Positions 35,701 through 47,372 of a DNA stretch of 64,000 nucleotides are shown one piece after another (position 1 is the first letter of the stretch; each line of letters opens with the position of its first letter). Source of the stretch: Batrachochytrium dendrobatidis JAM81 (taxonomy: Eukaryota > Chytridiomycota > Chytridiomycetes > Rhizophydiales); contig NW_006281099.1 in the NCBI RefSeq assembly GCF_000203795.2, positions 3,374,532 to 3,438,531 on the forward strand, written 5' to 3'. The translations under genes were made by a program, and so were the position numbers. Under the pieces are notes generated by a model. It was not told where the DNA came from and did not search any database. It saw only the letters and a list, made by a program, of their open reading frames with translations.

Positions 35701-37027
35701 TTGTATTGATATCCTTGTTGGAACCAGTCTCTGATTCTGAACCAACAACGTTATTGTTTACATCATTGCTATCTTGGACAGGCTCCGTATCTGTAACATT
35801 TTCAGCACTTTTGTCAAGTTGTTTGGCTTGAGCAACGGCTGTACGTAGTAGCCTCAACTTTTCACGCTTCAATCGCTTTTCATCCAACTGTCGCTGTCGC
35901 TGCTCCATCTCCACTTCACGTCGCAAACGTATTTGTTCTTCAGCAAGTCGCATGAGCTTTATATTCTGTTGCTTCTTTGAGATGGGCTTTACCCCATTTG
36001 GTCTAATGCGACTAGGAGATGTAGGTGCTGATTTATCATCATTGTCATTGTAAGTAAACTGTTGAGAATCTTTACGAAAACCAGGCGACTCGAACGCAAC
36101 AATTTCAAGCTCGCACTCGTCTGAATCACCCAAGTTTACTGTTGATTTTCCTGCGGCGTTTAAAGTAATGGACTTTGAGGTCATGCCTAAGGATGGAAAT
36201 ATACCAAGGCGAGCATAAGGTTCTTGCTCTTTGGAAATAATTCGGTCAACTTTTACTGATATCTGCGGTAATATGAGCGATTCTGTTGGAATATTTGTAG
36301 AGATGGCCACAGCTGGTGGATCTACAATGAGCGTGTTGGTTGACTGGATTGAATCATTTGTACTAGCCAAAACATTGTTGTGGATACTAGACAAGGTGTT
36401 GATTGAAAGCTTTGGTGAAGTGGTTGTTATAGCTTCATCATGAACAACTTTGGGTATAGGATTTGAATTCCTATTGATTCCTCTTGCTGCCAGGAATGAG
36501 TCCAGGTTGTGTGTGCTCTTGCGGATTTCCACTTCATTCTGTCGCTCTCGAAGCAATCGCTGAGTTTCTTTTCGCAGTTCAAGAAGAGCCTTTTTAGAGA
36601 GTTTCTTGACTTTTTTCGGTGGTTTGGAATGTGCATACACGTTGCCGTCCGAATCCTCGTCAGAAGAATCTGCAATGGCAGTGTCGCTGTCTTGATTACT
36701 CTCATTACCAGCAGCAATGGAAGTGGGTTTGGAATCATTCACAATAGATTCTTTAAAAGAAAGAATATCGGTAGTTGGTATAATGCTCTGTGATTCCTTG
36801 TGCTCAGATATCTGATTAGCATCGTCGTCCGAATCCGATAATTGGTATTGTCTGGGCTTGGACACTACTTGGAATGGAGTGGTAGCGGAATGGCTAGAGT
36901 TGGACAGTAGCTTCTCCACTACATCGTCTTCGCTTGAATCGGATGTCTGCTCTAATGCAGCTCTGCGAGACTTCATTCTCTGCAGCAACTGTTTTAATTC
37001 ATCAGGCTCTTCATCGGACACCTGCAT
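32771..37027 (-). CDS. MRC1: Mrc1/claspin-like replication checkpoint mediator
   Basis: Six exons, high to low: 37027-34452, 34344-34118, 34031-33790, 33671-33312, 33200-33048, 32977-32771; 1,254 aa, in the size range of Mrc1 and claspin. The protein is highly acidic and Ser-rich, with many SQ/TQ sites suited to Mec1/ATR-type kinases. It has a basic helix typical of the family (KKALLELRKETQRLLRERQN) and a conserved mid-C-terminal block (NLRKRGRRNDPTGKGLDMHD followed by EELLRRIRDQFK and DPKTASFAKC). Claspin/Mrc1 travels with the replication fork and passes checkpoint signals to Rad53/Chk1. The call rests on this block and overall composition, not on a folded domain. A MITE begins about 93 bp upstream of the start. 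Confidence 0.7.
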
Positions 37028-37119
37028 GTCCAACTTTAATTATATTTGACTAAATCGATGAAATTGAATTATTATTCGCATAAAAATAGAATACTAAATC
37101 AAAGCAGTGAACAGCCAGT

Positions 37120-37500
37120 TCCATCAAATGATTGACACCAGTTTATTGGACAACATTGTGGTTTTAAACTCTCCGGTTTTTCTCTTGGTGACTAGCATGT
37201 ATGGCTACATTCCTGAAATGCGCACTCTTTGAACTAGAACACAAACATATTTGAAGATATGAATTTGTATAGAATTAAGAACAGTCGAGTCAAATATCTG
37301 GATTGCAATAGACAATTTTGACAATTGTGCAATGTGTAGTTATACCAAAAAAGTGATAGTTTAACTGTATTATACATGAATGTGGTGTTGACTAAAGAAT
37401 CAAGAATGTCAATTTCTAGTAGAAAAGCGTAACAAACATTAACCATTGGTTATTCCAAAGCAAAATAAAGTCACTGCAAGATGAACAAGCGTATCCTTTG
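37120..37500. mobile_element. MITE copy 7, upstream of the Mrc1-like gene
   Basis: It shares TTTATTGGACAACATTGTG, CATTCCTGAAATGCGCA, TTTCTAGTAGAAAAGCG and ATTCCAAAGCAAAATAAAG with other family members. The outer ends are degraded (left terminus not visible, right end AACAAGCGTATCCTTTGG), so boundaries are approximate. It fills most of the gap between the Mrc1-like and WD genes. Confidence 0.65.
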
Positions 37501-37760
37501 GTTTGAAAGTTATTTCATTATTGGTATCGGCCTATGGCTGTATAATCAAAATATAGTAGCCTAGTTGAATCAACTGTCGAGTCAAACTATCAAGATAGTT
37601 TATAGTCTGAAACAGAAAGAGTATTGTCTGTAGACATGGAAACGAGTGACGATCGCTCAAATCCTTCAAAAAATCTAGCTACAATCACCCGATTATCTAT
37701 ATATTCATGTTTGCAAAACCAAATCATTAAAAGTATCAGTCAAGCAAATATACAATCAGT

Positions 37761-40194
37761 TTACTGTGAAATTGAGTAACCTTGAGATACCAACATCAAA
37801 AAAAGCTGAATTCAAAACTAAACTTACCATGAATGCGTAGAGTCTGAGTAGGTGAATTGACCTGGGAATATCGCAAGTCCCAAATATTAATACCATTGTT
37901 GGCGCTCTGGCCAAGAGAAACCATGTATCCATTAGGGTGGATAGATGCATGTGCATATTTTGACTGTATTTGCCTTTCTGTTTTCATCGAGGTTGACTGT
38001 ATCGACGTGCTGTCCGCACTACTCATCGCACTTGATAAACTCAGACTAAATTTCATAGACCGTAGATCTAGTACTTTGATCTGACTATCATAGTCCATAA
38101 ACCCAAGTAACAGCATATTTGGCTGTCCAGGAATACCTATTATATCTCGGATCTAAAGCCAATCAAAATATAAAAGATAAGTAAATCCATATCAAAAATG
38201 GTTGTACACCCTCAATTCAAAACTATTCTGATAAACCAACTTACACCCGAGAATTGCTTGTTGGAGCAAAGTGTGCTGCAATTGGCACCTAATGACCAGC
38301 CAACCAACCGATGATCCAATCCACCAGAATATATAACATCTTGAGAAGGATGGGGGTAAACTGAGAGAATATTGCTTGTATGCAAATTATGAAGATTGCG
38401 ATAGATGATGTTGTTGTATTTTCGTTCCTTTCCGGTAAACTGATTTTCAAACGACCACAGAAACTAGAGCCAGTCCAAAAATACAAAGTTAGTGTTTCAA
38501 ATATACAATAAAAGCAGGAAATTACAAATATCCAGATCTAACCAGGTATAGTCCATCACTTACTATTCGTTTATCAGCGCCTGCCGAAACCCATCTTGTC
38601 TGATTTCCAATAGGCGACATGGGAGATATGGTGGATATGGACTTGTCGTGTGGCATCTCTTTGAGATGCTGTATTTTAAAATCCAAAGAGCCTGAATCAT
38701 GCACACTTTGCTTAGAAATGCGGCAATTATATACTAGTGCGATTTGATGATTGATACGATTGTTTGCTCGGGACGATGAGAGTTGTGGGCTTGAAGCAAC
38801 CGCCAAAGTATTAGGACTGATCCAGCACTAAAAATTATAAAACATATATCAATTGCTTGAGCAGTTGTATATGTTGATAAAAGTTTGAGATGAATACGTG
38901 ACTGGCATTTACCATATCTTCAGCCCATCCATTGCGCATTATTGCGCCTTCGATAGTGTAAATATTCTGTCTTGTTTTGATATTCCACCATTGTATGCAA
39001 CTATATCATTAAAATAGTTAGCACACAATAATCAATGGATATACTTGATCAAGAAAACAACACAGTACATCTTACCCAGATAAAGTTGAAGTGACTGCAA
39101 TTTCAGAGAGTGTTTCGGGATTTTCAGGAGGAAGAAGCAGAGTCCGTGGCTTACGATCAAATTTTCCTAAGCTATGAGAATTGATCTCAGTCATAAGCTC
39201 AGCGCTACTATTCCTTTTGATCATCCATTCAGTATTTAGTTCAGCAGATGCCTTTTGTTTTTTTGAATTTACGGGAAATTGAATTTCTTGAATGGCATCA
39301 GGTTTAGCATCACGATCCATTGAAGAACTTGCGTGCGATTGCTGCAGTTGTTCAAACAGTTCGTTATGACGAAAAGTTGAACGATCCTCTGAGCTTTTAG
39401 TGCAACTAGTTATAGACTTTGATCGCTGAGGAATTATAGCAATACAATTATCTTGCACATCGCTCTCAACCATTGGTCTAATCGAAGAGATAGTAGATGA
39501 TTCGGCTTCCTCGATTTCTTGAAACAATGCTTCATGTTGTACATGCGATAGTTTTTCTAGGCGTGATGTTGTATTATCAAAACTTTGTATATATGCAGAT
39601 AAAGGAGAAACTGTTACAGGAAGCAATGCAGCAGTTAAAGAAGTCCTGATATGAGGTGATTGTGTTGACACTATCTTGTCAGTAGGAATAGTGGCTATTG
39701 CCTGTGAGTAGGCAGAATCAACCCCGCTGGAAGTATTTTGCTTTTCTAAAGATAGTCTTTCAATTGCCTGTGATAATTTTGTAATGGTTCGAGTAGATTG
39801 TCTTATCTAGATATAAAATCATTAGAAACAGCCAAATCCAGTCAGTATTGAACAATGTTATAATTAAATTATCGAGTTCATTCTCAACCCAGAACAGACG
39901 GCCGCTATCTACCTTTTTAGTAAACTTTGATAATCGAAAACTTTCTAATTTTAGCAATGCATTCAACTCGCCAATGGGTTTTTCGGACAAATCAACCTCA
40001 CTGTCGCTTGAAAAATCATCACTTTTCGAGTACAAGTGCTTGACAGAGACCTGTGATTGAGTTGGATGGCTAAAACCATTTAAATTAGATGCTTCTAAAT
40101 GATCAGAGTATGGTGAGTTCAATGTTTGATGTCCAGATATGGCATTATCTACTATTAAATCAGTACGAGTTCGCTTGTGATGCTCTGGTGCCAT
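37761..40194 (-). CDS. WD-repeat protein of unknown function
   Basis: Seven exons, high to low: 40194-39913, 39806-39076, 39000-38913, 38827-38564, 38463-38245, 38152-37828, 37780-37761; 642 aa. The N-terminal third is disordered with a short coiled coil around exon 1-2 (TITKLSQAIERLSLEK). The C-terminal half carries WD40-like blades (CIQWWNIKTRQNIYTI; RWVSAGADKRIFLWSFENQF; DVIYSGGLDHRLVGWSL; SQIKVLDLRSMKF; NGINIWDLRYSQV). Five or six blades are visible, one short of a full propeller. The exon 1 donor (AAG|GTAGAT) and the 20-bp last exon were chosen by phase and are the weak points. No specific family was recognised. A MITE lies 74 bp upstream, shared with the divergent RNF121-like gene. Confidence 0.65.
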
Positions 40195-40267
40195 TCCCAA
40201 CAACAATAAGAAAATTCATGAACTGAAACATCTGATGAAAATAATCCTGAGGGTGTGTTTGAGATAA

Positions 40268-40630
40268 CATTTCACGACCATATTCATGTAATGGAACACT
40301 GAATAAGTTGGAATCTATGATAGACAGTCAATCTCGTAATGATCCGCATTTATCTTACTGGAATTCACTGTTTCATCTGAACTTATTGATAAGGTTTATT
40401 AATATTTGCTTATTTTTGTACAACTGACTGAATGTTTAATACAGCACTTGTTCAATCTTCAACTATTACAATATTGACATGTACAACTGACTGAATGTTG
40501 AACTAGAACTTATTTGATCAAAAATACAAGTTTTAATGTCATGATTATGCCAGACATTCCTGTATAAAATCAACATTTTTAATAACATTACAAACCAAAT
40601 GTTTCATTTTATGTAAATATGACTGGAAAC
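40268..40630. mobile_element. MITE copy 8, between divergent WD and RNF121-like genes
   Basis: The left end is CATATTCATGTAATGGAACAC and the right end GTTTCATTTTATGTAAATATG. The inner left part (CTGAATAAGTTGGAATCTAT, then GACAGTCA) matches the L-end of copy 2. It sits between start codons at 40194 (-) and 40897 (+). Confidence 0.75.
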
Positions 40631-40896
40631 ATACTGCCAATATTCAACTTGGAAATGAACAAGCTTGATCGTGCCACCAATGATCATCTTGACTAGACTT
40701 TTTAACAACTTGTTGAAATTGGCACATTGTGGTGTTGGACTAGTTTGCCCACTACGACTTATCCACCGTTTCTGCTGCATTCAGTGCTGCCTTAGACAAC
40801 TTTGACAGTCTAAGCTTCTATTACTACTGATTCTAGATTGATTTTTTACAAGTTTACCCGGACCGCTAGACTTTAAAATAACAAGGCGTTGCAAGG

Positions 40897-42295
40897 ATGT
40901 CGCTGGTTTTATTCGACACTCCTGCAATATTGGATATATCGCAGTCACTTGCATGCACTGCTGCCATTGCCATCATCGCATTAGCTGGAAATACAGCTGC
41001 ACATTCTCCAGATGCAGAGCCAGCTTCCAATCCAAGTCCTGCTCCACTCTTTGACGATGCTGCCATATCCGGGACCAACAAAACCCACCTTGCAGACCAT
41101 CCAAGTCTTTACAATTCACATGCTCCACATCAACTCCCATCTGCTGAGCAAGTTATTATACGAGAACAATACCGACTTGGCCGTCCATTGACCCCGCAGG
41201 AAAAGGCCGAGATTGGAAAAACGCTGATTTTTCTCAAGGAGCACCAAGGGCACGAAACACAACATGCAGAGATGGCTTTGATCGTCATTGGCAGCCTGTT
41301 TCTGTCCCAGATCGGCATCTTTATTTGGAAAAAATACAATGCCTCATCATTCAATATTGCTACTCTGCTGGGGTTATGGCTGGTACCAATGACGATGGGC
41401 GCCTATGCTGGAAACTATCGCTTTGTTGTTGTGTGGGCTATGTTTTCCATCTTCAACTCGTACATTGTGAAACTGGCTTTGGAGTTTCCAATGAAGTCGT
41501 CTACACCCAAACTGGTATATAAATGGTACGCGTGGGTCTACAATGTCGCATATGTTACAGGAGCAATAGGATACTGTATCACCATGATTGCGATCTTCCA
41601 TATTTCTGCCATCCTTGGTATCACTACTTTACAAGGAGAAGGTGTTGTTTTCGAGGTAAATGGCATACATGTTTACACATCTATTTGACAATCTATGGTT
41701 GTTGAACTTTACTAACTGCCTAAGTGCCTCTAAACCATTGATTTATACTCATGCTTTGGTACAATCACAACACCTTTTGGATAGACGGGTGTATTGATCC
41801 TGTTTTATGGACTGTATTTTGGCACTCTTGGTCGAGACTTTGTAGATCGCTTGTCAGATCGTATGGCTGTGACAATGGGATACTATTCTAGGACTGGGTT
41901 TCCTCGTAAGCATCTAAGAGACCACATGTGTGCCATTTGTGGTGACTCGACTTCCAAAGGTACAGAACCTACCCATACACTCAATTGCAGCCACACGTAT
42001 CATGAGCAGTGTATTCGGTAAGCATATTGCTGCATACTAGTGTATATTTTACAACATAACCCAATCGTCCACTCATTCAAATTTAATCTTTAGAGGATGG
42101 ACCATCATTGGGAAAAAGGATATTTGCCCCTATTGCAAAGAAAAGGTGGATCTAAATGCCTTTAAAAAAAATCCATGGGATACAACGCAAGCAATGTATC
42201 TTAGTCTGCTTGACGCATTGCGGTACCTTTTGGTGTGGAACCCTATTGTTTTTATAATCGTGCATGTGTTATTCAATATCTTTGGTTTGAAATAA
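40897..42295 (+). CDS. RNF121: RNF121/RNF175-like membrane RING E3 ubiquitin ligase
   Basis: Three exons: 40897-41655, 41785-42017, 42094-42295; 397 aa (human RNF121 is 327 aa, the difference being an N-terminal extension). There are about five hydrophobic segments (MALIVIGSLFLSQIGIFIW; FNIATLLGLWLVPMTMGAYA; NVAYVTGAIGYCITMIAIF; GVLILFYGLYFGTL), a RING after the last core segment (CAICGD...LNCSHTYHEQCIRGW...CPYCKEK), and a final hydrophobic helix. The HAEM motif before the first core segment is shared with the animal proteins. Family members work in ER/Golgi protein quality control. Intron 1 is placed at TTCGAG|GTAAAT. Its stop codon lies 103 bp from the convergent LRRC49-like stop. Confidence 0.87.
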
Positions 42296-42397
42296 ACACA
42301 ATTTAGGCTAGCTTGGTAATTGAAAACTCATAATTCAGATGTTATATCGACTAGTGCTGCAATTTATTATTGGTTGTCTCGACAAGAAGGCTTGTGG

Positions 42398-45300
42398 TCA
42401 AGACGGTGGCATATACTCTGCAACAGCGTGTGCTAAAGCATCTATTCCTCGAGATGGGTTATCCTGTTGCACAATTGTATTGGCACAAGTCTTGAGGACT
42501 AACTTTTGCCAGATTTCGTTCATCATTTTCAGTTTTTGATCTGATTCAACTCCTTGATCGATAAGGTATCGCACATCTACATATCAAATGGAATATCGTA
42601 TGACTGTTTGAGCTGATTGGTGCAATATTTTATTTAAAAACGAGCACCTACAGTTTCGAGCTCCTTGCTGTTCAACAGGCTTGATACTAGTCGCTGCTCT
42701 GTATGTATCTTGCTTGATGATTTCACAGAGGTCTCCTATTGTAGCAAACGTGAATTGGTACAAAACTCGATACCACAGCTTCATTGATACCACTAGCAAG
42801 CTTACCAAACTGAATTCTGGCAGATTCGCGCTCAATCTTTGTCACGGGCACATTACACAGCGTTTTTATCGAGTCAGAAAGCAGTGATATCATGTATGAT
42901 CGAAATACAGACATTGTAACAATAGGGTTCTGACAATCAATATCGATAGACACAAGCGACTTGACGCTTGCCAATGGAAGCAACTAAATACAACAACGCA
43001 CATTCACTGTCTGAATACTATAATTATATAATTCAAACAAAACGAACCTGCTTTAATTGTGAGATTCCAGTGGGTCCAAATACTAAACTAGTCAGTGCTG
43101 TAAAATCCTTCAATTTTTTCAAAAGCAATTCCAGTTGGATAGGTAGCAGCATGTGAAACTCTGCTGATGTAATCATATCCAAGTTTAGTCGATCAAGCGC
43201 TGCTACCCCATCTCCATACCTGTGTGTTTTAATGCATATGATTAATTAAAACTACTTGCGACAGAATTATTTACAATTTGCTGTGAAAACACCATAACCA
43301 CATACTGATAAAATTCAAACCTAATATTACATTTTGAGATTGCTATTATCCAGTTCAACGTATCCGTGCTTTTTGTCATTAGATTCGTCTAAATTTTCAA
43401 ATGTGGGGATCAGTAAAGCAGACTACTGCAACAACAGAAAATCAGATAATTGGCAAGATCCAAAATCCAAAGCATTCAAAAGCAATGCTATACATTTTAA
43501 CCTAGAGGTTTGATGACGGCATGAATTTGATCCTGTTTGATGTTTGGCAGAGTCGGAAATAGCCAAAGAGTCCAATCTATTTTGATCCCACATTGACTTG
43601 ATGTGTGCAATACATTTGGTCCTATATGCCAAGCATCATATTTAATCAAAATCAATCTTTACCGTTAAAACCATAGAGTTTGGTATTTGGAAGCATAAAC
43701 TCACCGCTCCTCGACCTGACTTGTTTTGCGATCAACCTCGCGCTTCCGTTCAGCGTCCTTTTTGGCAATTTTCAAAGCAGACCGTCGTTCTTCGTCAAGC
43801 ACTCGACGTCCGTCAAGAAGTTTTAATGCTTTGCATCTATTAATAATACAAATGCGGTATTTGTTCAGCTCGGTTACTGCATTTTGTTCCATGGTGAGCT
43901 CCGTCAAATTGGGGATATCAAACACGGCAGAAACATTATTCAATGTACTGATTTTGTTATCGCTCAGCATAAGTCGTCGAAGATGTTCCAAGTGACTGTT
44001 TGTATCTATATATTTAATCTAATACATCACAAAATAGATGACAGGATTTACACCCGTTAATACGGCTAGTTTATAAACTATACAGCAATGATTTATGAAT
44101 CCCTTTATCGAAAAGGAATATAGCCAAACATACAAATAAAAAGAACCAAGCAAAATTCCTAAAGCGCATACTTTGTTTTTTTTTAGATTTAATTCGCCAA
44201 TTGTAACAAGCTCAGTCAAAGTTGGAATACGTTCAATCAAATTGTCTTCGAGATTTAGCACACGGAGTGAAGACAACTTTCCGATATTTTCTAGCCAAGC
44301 AGTTACCGCATAAAGTGTTGATTTTCAAGTCAGCACTAAAAAGTTGCAAGCATGTTTACACTCACAAGTATTGGAATAGCTTACCAATCGTTGTGATTTG
44401 ATTACTATGAAGATCAAGAAGATCTAGTTTAACTAGCTCATCTAGATTTTCAATAAGACGAATCCGATTACGACCAAGCATTAGCACCCGCAAGTTAACT
44501 AGACATTCTAAACCACATATTTTCTAACATTGATGAATATGAGCATACTAGTCTATGTATTATAATGCACGTTGCAGATAGATTGCCAAATAATATCATG
44601 TATACATGAAATACTCACCTCTATGTGATTATTGTATAAATCTAAAAAAACAAGATTGATCAAGTTGTGTAGATTTTCGATACGAGAAATGAAATTATCC
44701 TGGTAGTTTAATGATTGAAGTTGCTCTTCGCCTGAAAGCAACAGGCATACCTATAGTTGAACCAAATTTAAGAGTTCAAATTTGTATATTCGTCAATACA
44801 TGTTCATGATATAGAATGGCAAACCAGACGTTTTCATAAACTCAAACCAATTTAGGTATATTGCAAGTAACTTGCATATAGGTTTTTTCGGTTTAGATTC
44901 AGACTTTCAGGATTCGCCTCGCGCTCTCGTTGTGTTCGGACTGCATTCAACTGCTTCCCATCAAACAGCGATTGGGTGGAAGCTGAGCCGGTATGCATTT
45001 GCTTGAGCGATCCCTTGGGGTTCACATTGGTCCAAATGGCTGAATTCTATAGTGTGATCTAAATAGTTAACTTCTGGTTTAACCCATGAATAAACTTGCG
45101 CTTTATAGTAAACCGTTGCGTCTGGTTCAAAAATACAGCAAGTCGCTGGTATATTCGACTTACAGATGGATAGTTGAATGGAGTTGATCCTTGAAATTCA
45201 ATGTCAATTCGTCCAACACTGTCTTTAAGTGGTACTGTTTGAAAACACTGCTGCGTAATAAATGCATTGCCACCACTTGAACCATCCTAGAATATTCACT

Positions 45301-46113
45301 ATTAGCCAATTATGAATTTATGGTAAATTGAGCATTACCTATTCACTCCCATCACGTCAAACTCTAGTGCTTTACTATCAATACCTTTGCAAAAGGAGCT
45401 TCAGATCCAAATGATGTTGATGCAGAACTGGGTGTAGACGCTCTGGCAGATGCAATTGGCGAAGCATTCCATGCAACTACACGATGAATTAGTCTCATGA
45501 TAACCGTGCACTTGATACCGAGTAGTTTTATAAAATCGTACCTGGTGTCGAACTGGATATATATTGGCTATTCAATGTACCTATCCGCTACCAAAAACAT
45601 TTGCCAGTTTGAAATGTTAATAAGTCGCACTTTGAGTAACCGTTTTTAACTTTGGTAAAATGAACCTACCTCATTTTGTGGGGGCTGAGTTGTACTGAGA
45701 TCAATACTAGCGTTTTTTGTGCTTGAGGGCTCTGTTATATCTGTGCTGCTTCGTGTACTCCTGTGGTCATTGGATGGAAACGCTCAATAAATTAATAAAA
45801 CCGCAACAGTATTTTAAAAATAGCCTGGGATATCCACATTATAAAGTACATGTGAACAGCAAATATAGACACAATGCATCTTCAAGAGGCTGATTCTACC
45901 AACATACGCTATTGACGAGGCAGATAAAGCCCAGCGCGACGAGTTGGCCAAGGCACCAACCTCCAATAATGCTCTAGTGCGCTGCAAGCGTTTAAGTGCT
46001 TGTGCGGTACTAATCACTGGGACGCCAGCTGCATACTCTCCTGATACAGAGGCACGCTTTGCACCCGATGAAGGTCGAGATGATTTTTTAGTAAGTGGAG
46101 TAGACTTGAGCAT
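42398..46113 (-). CDS. LRRC49: LRRC49-like tubulin polyglutamylase complex subunit
   Basis: Sixteen exons, high to low: 46113-45900, 45782-45670, 45587-45542, 45476-45385, 45286-45164, 45046-44876, 44750-44619, 44523-44385, 44290-44172, 44018-43705, 43621-43494, 43388-43331, 43219-43048, 42983-42806, 42735-42652, 42576-42398; 753 aa against 686 in human LRRC49. After a disordered N-terminus comes the family bridge NPESLNLNRKNLY (human TPDRLNLNRRHLT) and SDS22-type repeats (NYQDNFISRIENLHNLINLV; VLMLGRNRIRLIENLDELVK; VLNLEDNLIERIPTLTELVT). The post-LRR helix RVLDEERRSALKIAKKDAER follows, then the C-terminal half (MYGDGVAALDRLNL; VFGPTGISQL). LRRC49 belongs to the complex that places TTLL1 polyglutamylase on axonemal and centriolar tubulin. 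Exon 6 ends at a GC donor; the exon 11/12 junction is the least certain. Confidence 0.85.
44751..44875 (-). other. GC-AG intron in the LRRC49-like gene
   Basis: On the minus strand the junction reads CTATAT|GCAAGT and the acceptor is CTATAG. Only this donor joins NLNRKNLY to VCLLLSGEEQLQSL in phase 0, exactly where the human protein has HLTVCPIIYGEDHLRLL. It is the second GCAAGT donor in the window. Confidence 0.7.
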
Positions 46114-46469
46114 ATCGAGTACCAAAAAACAAAGCGAGGATAATATTCAATTTTTATTCTATAAAATTTCGAGTACAACGCTATACAGTCAAATATGAAA
46201 GACAGAAAATGTCCGCGCAAAAGGCCAACATATCCAAACACAATAATCTTTGCCAGTAATGGCAGAGAATGTGATCAGGCAAAGTAGATTATCTCTACAC
46301 TGCTGGGCTGCGCTAGTGGGTGTCTATTATTCGCATGGATTGACACTCTACACCAACGTTGAAAGTACGGATTGGTTGAGTAACATGCCAGGCGGGATGA
46401 TTTCTTGAGCAGATATCAGATATGGATAAAGGGTAAGAAATCAGCAGTGTGATGTGCATACAACTCCGT

Positions 46470-46670
46470 TTACAGCCGTATTTACATAAAATGCAACATC
46501 AAGTGTCAAAGTACAGGTGTTTTGGAACAAGGATGGAGAATATATATTAAAATCAACTTGCAATAGACGAGTGCAAACATCCAACCATTGTATATTCCAA
46601 AGCAAAACAAAGTCACTGCGAGATGAACCAGTGTTGCATTTTACGCAACTACCGTTTAGAACGGCATATT
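46470..46670. mobile_element. MITE copy 9, short form
   Basis: The left end is ACAGCCGTATTTACATAAAATGCAAC and the right end GTTGCATTTTACGCAACTACCG, about 200 bp apart. The right part holds CCATTGTATATTCCAAAGC and AAAGTCACTGCGAGATGAAC, found in most other copies. This is the shortest member with both ends. Confidence 0.75.
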
Positions 46671-47062
46671 ATGCACATCATGCATCCGATCAAATCCCAA
46701 TCCACAAGAATAATTCGTTACAGGATAAAAGGTACACAACACACTACAACAGGATAAAACTTTGAACAATGTAGAGTTGAATTGACAATAGTTGAATCCA
46801 ATATCTGGATTACAGTAAATGAATCTGGTTTCAAACTTGGAGATCAATATAATGTGGGATTATGCAAAAAAGAAAAAAAAGTTTCAGATCAAAACTAGTT
46901 TGATTGTGTGGGAATCATATGACGGATGCTATGTTTGGAAGAGTTGGGATATCTACTGAATAACTAGTCAGTTTGCAGTAGGAAGGTGTAACAAACACTT
47001 GGCCATTGCTCACTCTGAAGCAAAGAAAAGTGATTTGCTTTAGATGAATATAGCTGTAAAAA
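46671..47062. mobile_element. MITE copy 10, degraded neighbour of copy 9
   Basis: The internal landmarks TATCTGGATTACAGTAAATG, GAGTTGGGATATCTACTGAA and GCAGTAGGAAGGTGTAAC, and the terminus GATGAATATAGCTGTAAAA, match copy 12 (63249-63800) in the same order. The outer left end is missing or fused to copy 9. Both copies lie in the gap between the divergent LRRC49-like and 195-aa genes. Confidence 0.6.
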
Positions 47063-47372
47063 AACAAAGTCACGTTTTTAAATTTCAAATTACCAGATCT
47101 ATATATATTTTAATAATTGGTCAACTCACCAATATATAAGCAGCCTAAACACAACTAAACTGCATTTATTATAAATGCAATTCAGTTTGCAGCAGACTCT
47201 CAATAACCACAGTATATATGACATGCTGATCTAGTCTGTTCAAGCAGGAGTTGGCTTGTGAGTTTAAATACACGTGATTTCATTTTTGCTGTCATGAATT
47301 GGGACGACCTGCAAGCACACTTGTCAATAATTAGACTGACCATCAGCACAGTAACCGTCTAACCCTTGCTCA

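Noticed and set aside
42799..42806. 13-bp intron suggested by a neighbouring ORF in the LRRC49-like gene
   Set aside because: Far too short to splice. The 70-bp intron to the acceptor at 42736 restores the family sequence GDLCEIIKQDTYR.
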